Below, piece by piece: positions 61,185-64,000 of a stretch of 64,000 nucleotides of DNA; position 1 is the stretch's first letter, and every line of letters starts with the position of its first letter. The DNA lies in contig JACKAP010000002.1 in assembly GCA_020635015.1 (NCBI GenBank), positions 248,001-312,000 on the forward strand. The letters are read 5' to 3'. This DNA comes from Calditrichia bacterium (GTDB lineage Bacteria > Calditrichota > Calditrichia > RBG-13-44-9 > J075). The position numbers and the translations under genes are program-made. The notes under the pieces were generated by a model that was not told the DNA's origin, did not search any database, and saw only the letters and a program-made list of their open reading frames with translations.

Positions 61185-63752
61185 CTAATACAACGCATTA
61201 AAGATCAACTTAAACGTCCCATACGTCTGGCTGCGGTGCTGGGGGCGGAAGGCGTAGAGGATCACCTTTCCTTTGCCGACCGGGATCTCCGCCAGGGCTG
61301 CTTTTCCGTGCAGCAACTCCTCCCCTACCGCCCAGCCGCTGAGCAGCAACTGACGCTCGCCGTAGAACCCGGTCTCGCGGATCTCCGCCGGGTAGGGTAA
61401 CAGCTTTAAGGCAATCCGGCTATTGATATAGACCGGCACCTGCGCCGGCATACCGTAGCTGAGCGCCGATCCGCCGTCAAGCGTCATCTCCAGGATGCTG
61501 CCAGGGATAAAAAAATCTTTCCGTCCCAGATTCTCCAACACATTTTCTGCCGGAAGCCGCAGCTTCTCGATTGCAAACTCGCAGGCCTCCCCGAAGCACA
61601 GCAGGGTGCCGCCGTTATTGACAAACTCGCGGATCGCCTCAACCCCCTTATCACCAATCCCTCCATTATATTCCGCCGGGAGTTCCGGATCGCCGAGTTT
61701 CTTTTCCCTGCCGGACAAACCCTTGAGGATGCTGCCGCGGTTCTGACTGGTCAGGATCAGCACATCGAGCTTATCGCTCAGGCTGGATTTTTTTTGTAGA
61801 TCCGGATTGTGGAGCACCTGATAAGAAAACTCAAAATTGTCCAGCACCAGCCGCAACCAGCCTTCGTCATAAACCCAGGGAATCCAGGGCTGATAGATGC
61901 CGATACGCGCCGGGCGGATTTTCTGCAGCGGCGGTGCCGGTTCACCTGCCGGAAGCGGCAACTGCTGCAACTGTATCTGCGTCCCATCGGCTAAGCTTTG
62001 CAAGCGTTCACGGTTGCCGGCATCGCAGCGCACCAGGAAAGTACCCCGGGAGAAACCACCGACATCCTCCGTCAGCTCAAAAATGTCGATATCGGATTTC
62101 GCCAGCCGGTTTACCAATTGGTGTCCGTGGGTAAAACGGCGCTCGATCGCCACCCACCCCGGCTGGATCCAACTATTATCGATATCCAGCCGGAGCGTTT
62201 CCACTCTTTCTAACGGGATGGTCAAGGCTTCATTCAACGCCACCGCCTTCACCCCCATCTGCAGCGGAAGGGTCCATGCGGTCACATCATAAGGCTGACG
62301 CGGGGGGCCGCCGGGATATTCGCGCAGATCGGGATAGTGCTGCCGCTCCAGCAGATCCTTCACATAAGCCCGTGCCGGCTGCGCCAGGGGGATTACAAAA
62401 TCGCCCGCCCGGAAATCGCCGGCGGCGCTGCGGAAATCTTTCCCCGCCTGGAAAATATCCACATTGGCATAGCGCAGCCGCTTCAGCAGTTCCAGCAGGT
62501 TTCCGGGATCATGCTGATCCTGCGGCAGCACATAGGCCTCCGGATGATCTTCCGGCTTGACCTCGATCGCCCGGCGGTTCAATTCATAAAAATTGGTCTT
62601 GAACTTCTCCTTATACATCGCCGCCATATCCAGCAGGGACAGCGCAGCGGCTTTCTGGTATTCCACAATATCGCGCAGCCGCCACCACCCGCCCGGCCAG
62701 GGATCGAGAAAATTGGTCTGCTGCTTATACTCCGGCAGATCCTGCCCCATCCCGCGCAGGCTGGTACGGGGAAAAAAAAGCGGAGTGGCAACCCGCGCGC
62801 TGGCCGCCTCGGTGAGGATGCCGATACGGTTATGCCACAGGGGTGTTTTCGACATAGTGCCTTCGAAAAAGGCATTAAAGACCGTATTGGTGACCAGCCC
62901 TTTGAATCCCTGATCCTGCATCTCCGCAATGATATGTTTGCCCACCAGATTGGTATTGGCCATCACCGAGGGCGCCACGTTGGGATTGACCGGATCGGCA
63001 TAGGGCGGCAGAAAAAAGCGCGCACCGGTGGATCCCATCTGATGCTGATCCATCACGATCTCCGGATACCAGTCGTGATAGAGCACCTGCGCCACCAGCC
63101 GGCTCTCCTGCAAGCTGAAGAAGAACCAGTCGCGGTTATTGTCGTGATCGGCATAAAAATGATACTTGTAGGGCATCCGGCTGCCCTCGGCAGGGGTGCC
63201 GGCGTGTTGGAGATACCATTTGGTGATCATATCCTGGCCGTCGGGATTGAGTGAGGGCACCATCAGCAGAATCACATTATCGAGGATGTTGTGGATACGC
63301 GCATCATTGGCGGTGGCCAACTCATAGGCCAGTTCCAGCGCCTCCTGGCTGGCGGCGATCTCGGTGGAATGAATGTTCATGGTGATCAAGCAGACGGTCT
63401 TCCCCTCGCGGATCAGTTCGCTTGCCGCTTCCGAAGCCAGACCATAGGGTCGGGCCAGTTGCTGCTGGATCTGTCGATATTTTCCCAGATCCGCCATGGT
63501 CTCCTCCCCGGATATGACCATCATGATCATCGGCCGCTCCAGGGTGGTGCGCCCCAATTCGACCAGTTGCACCCGGGGCGAGGCCGCACTGAGCGCCGTC
63601 ATATAAGAAACGAGCTGCTCCCAGTTCACCAGCCGGCGGTCCTCCCCCATCCGGAAGCCGAAGACCGCCTCCGGCGCTTTAATCTCCTGCGCCGCCAGGG
63701 GCAGTTGCAGACAGAACAGTATGAAGGCGAGAGAGAGTGATCGGCGCAGCAT
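61185..63752 (-). CDS. M14 family zinc carboxypeptidase-like exported protein
   Basis: An 855-residue exported metallopeptidase. A signal peptide (MLRRSLSLAFILFCLQLPLAAQ) precedes the M14 domain (about 30-340). The zinc ligands are in MNIHSTEIAASQEA (HxxE) and MDQHQMGSTG (His), with a substrate arginine region HDNNRDWFF. The C-terminal 500 residues include a glutamine-amidotransferase-like fold (GVEAIREFVNNGGTLLCFGEA) seen in several large M14 proteins. It probably trims peptides in the periplasm or outside the cell. GGAG lies five bases before the ATG. It starts two bases after the stop of the gene upstream, so the two are an operon. Confidence 0.88.
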   Translation of the reverse strand: MLRRSLSLAFILFCLQLPLAAQEIKAPEAVFGFRMGEDRRLVNWEQLVSYMTALSAASPRVQLVELGRTTLERPMIMMVISGEETMADLGKYRQIQQQLARPYGLASEAASELIREGKTVCLITMNIHSTEIAASQEALELAYELATANDARIHNILDNVILLMVPSLNPDGQDMITKWYLQHAGTPAEGSRMPYKYHFYADHDNNRDWFFFSLQESRLVAQVLYHDWYPEIVMDQHQMGSTGARFFLPPYADPVNPNVAPSVMANTNLVGKHIIAEMQDQGFKGLVTNTVFNAFFEGTMSKTPLWHNRIGILTEAASARVATPLFFPRTSLRGMGQDLPEYKQQTNFLDPWPGGWWRLRDIVEYQKAAALSLLDMAAMYKEKFKTNFYELNRRAIEVKPEDHPEAYVLPQDQHDPGNLLELLKRLRYANVDIFQAGKDFRSAAGDFRAGDFVIPLAQPARAYVKDLLERQHYPDLREYPGGPPRQPYDVTAWTLPLQMGVKAVALNEALTIPLERVETLRLDIDNSWIQPGWVAIERRFTHGHQLVNRLAKSDIDIFELTEDVGGFSRGTFLVRCDAGNRERLQSLADGTQIQLQQLPLPAGEPAPPLQKIRPARIGIYQPWIPWVYDEGWLRLVLDNFEFSYQVLHNPDLQKKSSLSDKLDVLILTSQNRGSILKGLSGREKKLGDPELPAEYNGGIGDKGVEAIREFVNNGGTLLCFGEACEFAIEKLRLPAENVLENLGRKDFFIPGSILEMTLDGGSALSYGMPAQVPVYINSRIALKLLPYPAEIRETGFYGERQLLLSGWAVGEELLHGKAALAEIPVGKGKVILYAFRPQHRSQTYGTFKLIFNALY

Positions 63753-63754
63753 AC

Positions 63755-64000
63755 CTACTCCACCCACTCGGCAAAAAAGATGTTGGTATCCCCTTCCTTC
63801 TGATTGAAGCGATTGGAAGCGAAGACCAGGTGCTTGCCGTCGCGGGTAAACATCGGAAAGCCGTCAAAGCTTTCGTTGTGGGTGACCTGCTCCAGCCCAC
63901 TGCCGTCGGTGTTGATGAGGTAAAGATCGAAATCGCGGCCGGTTTCGCTGTTGACGTTGGAGGAAAAGATGATCCGCTTGCCGTCGGGATGGAAATAGGG
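63755..64000 (-). CDS. PD40/TolB-like beta-propeller protein (C-terminal part, partial)
   Basis: The last part of a gene that starts beyond the window. It reads YFHPDGKRIIFSSNVNSE, then DLYLINTDGSGLEQVT, GFPMFTRDGKHLVFASNRF and ends with IFFAEWVE. The xPDGKxIxFxSN and DLYxxNTDGS patterns are those of WD40-like PD40 repeats in TolB-type propellers. It is encoded directly upstream of, and probably cotranscribed with, the M14 peptidase. Confidence 0.8.
   Translation of the reverse strand, partial: PYFHPDGKRIIFSSNVNSETGRDFDLYLINTDGSGLEQVTHNESFDGFPMFTRDGKHLVFASNRFNQKEGDTNIFFAEWVE

Overview
The window looks like a piece of a GC-rich chromosome from an FCB-group bacterium, for example a candidate division KSB1, Calditrichota or related metagenomic lineage. 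Two secreted proteins end in a type IX secretion (Por) sorting domain with the YPNPFNP motif. There are lipoproteins and signal peptides for a Gram-negative envelope, and the gene set is a scattered mix of metabolism and envelope functions. The exact phylum is an inference; no rRNA or marker gene settles it.

Layout: (1) 0-13 kb: a DUF2914 membrane protein, a T9SS-sorted protein, an F420-reductase-like oxidoreductase, TRAP transporter membrane subunits, a coupled pair of thioredoxin-fold proteins, type II NADH dehydrogenase, an S9 peptidase and an anchored unknown protein. (2) 13.7-28.3 kb: a lipid catabolic cluster. On the minus strand it runs regulator, thiolase, FadJ-like enzyme, acyl-CoA synthetase, an acyl-CoA dehydrogenase fused to an SCP2 domain, and an alpha-methylacyl-CoA racemase-like protein; a second acyl-CoA dehydrogenase is divergent. 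Racemase plus SCP2 suggests branched-chain or sterol-like substrates. (3) 28.6-31.1 kb: three exported proteins (FlgO/CsgG-like, Omp28-like, Ig-like lipoprotein). (4) 31.3-37.3 kb: five plus-strand genes (fold-II PLP enzyme, DUF1611/DgcN-like, PP-loop protein with a QueC-like Cys cluster, creatininase family, dipeptide epimerase/DgcA-like), which read as a D-glutamate or peptidoglycan-peptide module. (5) 37.6-50.6 kb: mostly membrane proteins, including a patatin-like lipase, CBS protein, flippase-like protein, two YdjM-like proteins, a second T9SS cargo, Aat, a HAMP sensor lacking a kinase, and TrkH. (6) 50.9-55.7 kb: a BAHD-like acyltransferase, a cupin remnant, a complete ISL3-type insertion sequence, an hsdS stump and an intact hsdM without hsdR. 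(7) 55.8-64 kb: a coiled-coil membrane protein, tRNA-Leu(UAG), a large kinase-like/zinc-ribbon/beta-helix protein, an M14 peptidase and the end of a PD40 propeller protein.

The intergenic DNA is unusual. Almost every gap holds a large imperfect hairpin built from tandem short words (for example CCACAGAG, CATCCAA, ACGGATTT, CGCGATGTTT), each word family being different in sequence but built the same way. The strongest candidates for something undescribed are these hairpins, the kinase-like/beta-helix protein, the lipid enzyme chain interrupted by one in-frame TGA, and the D-glutamate-like module.
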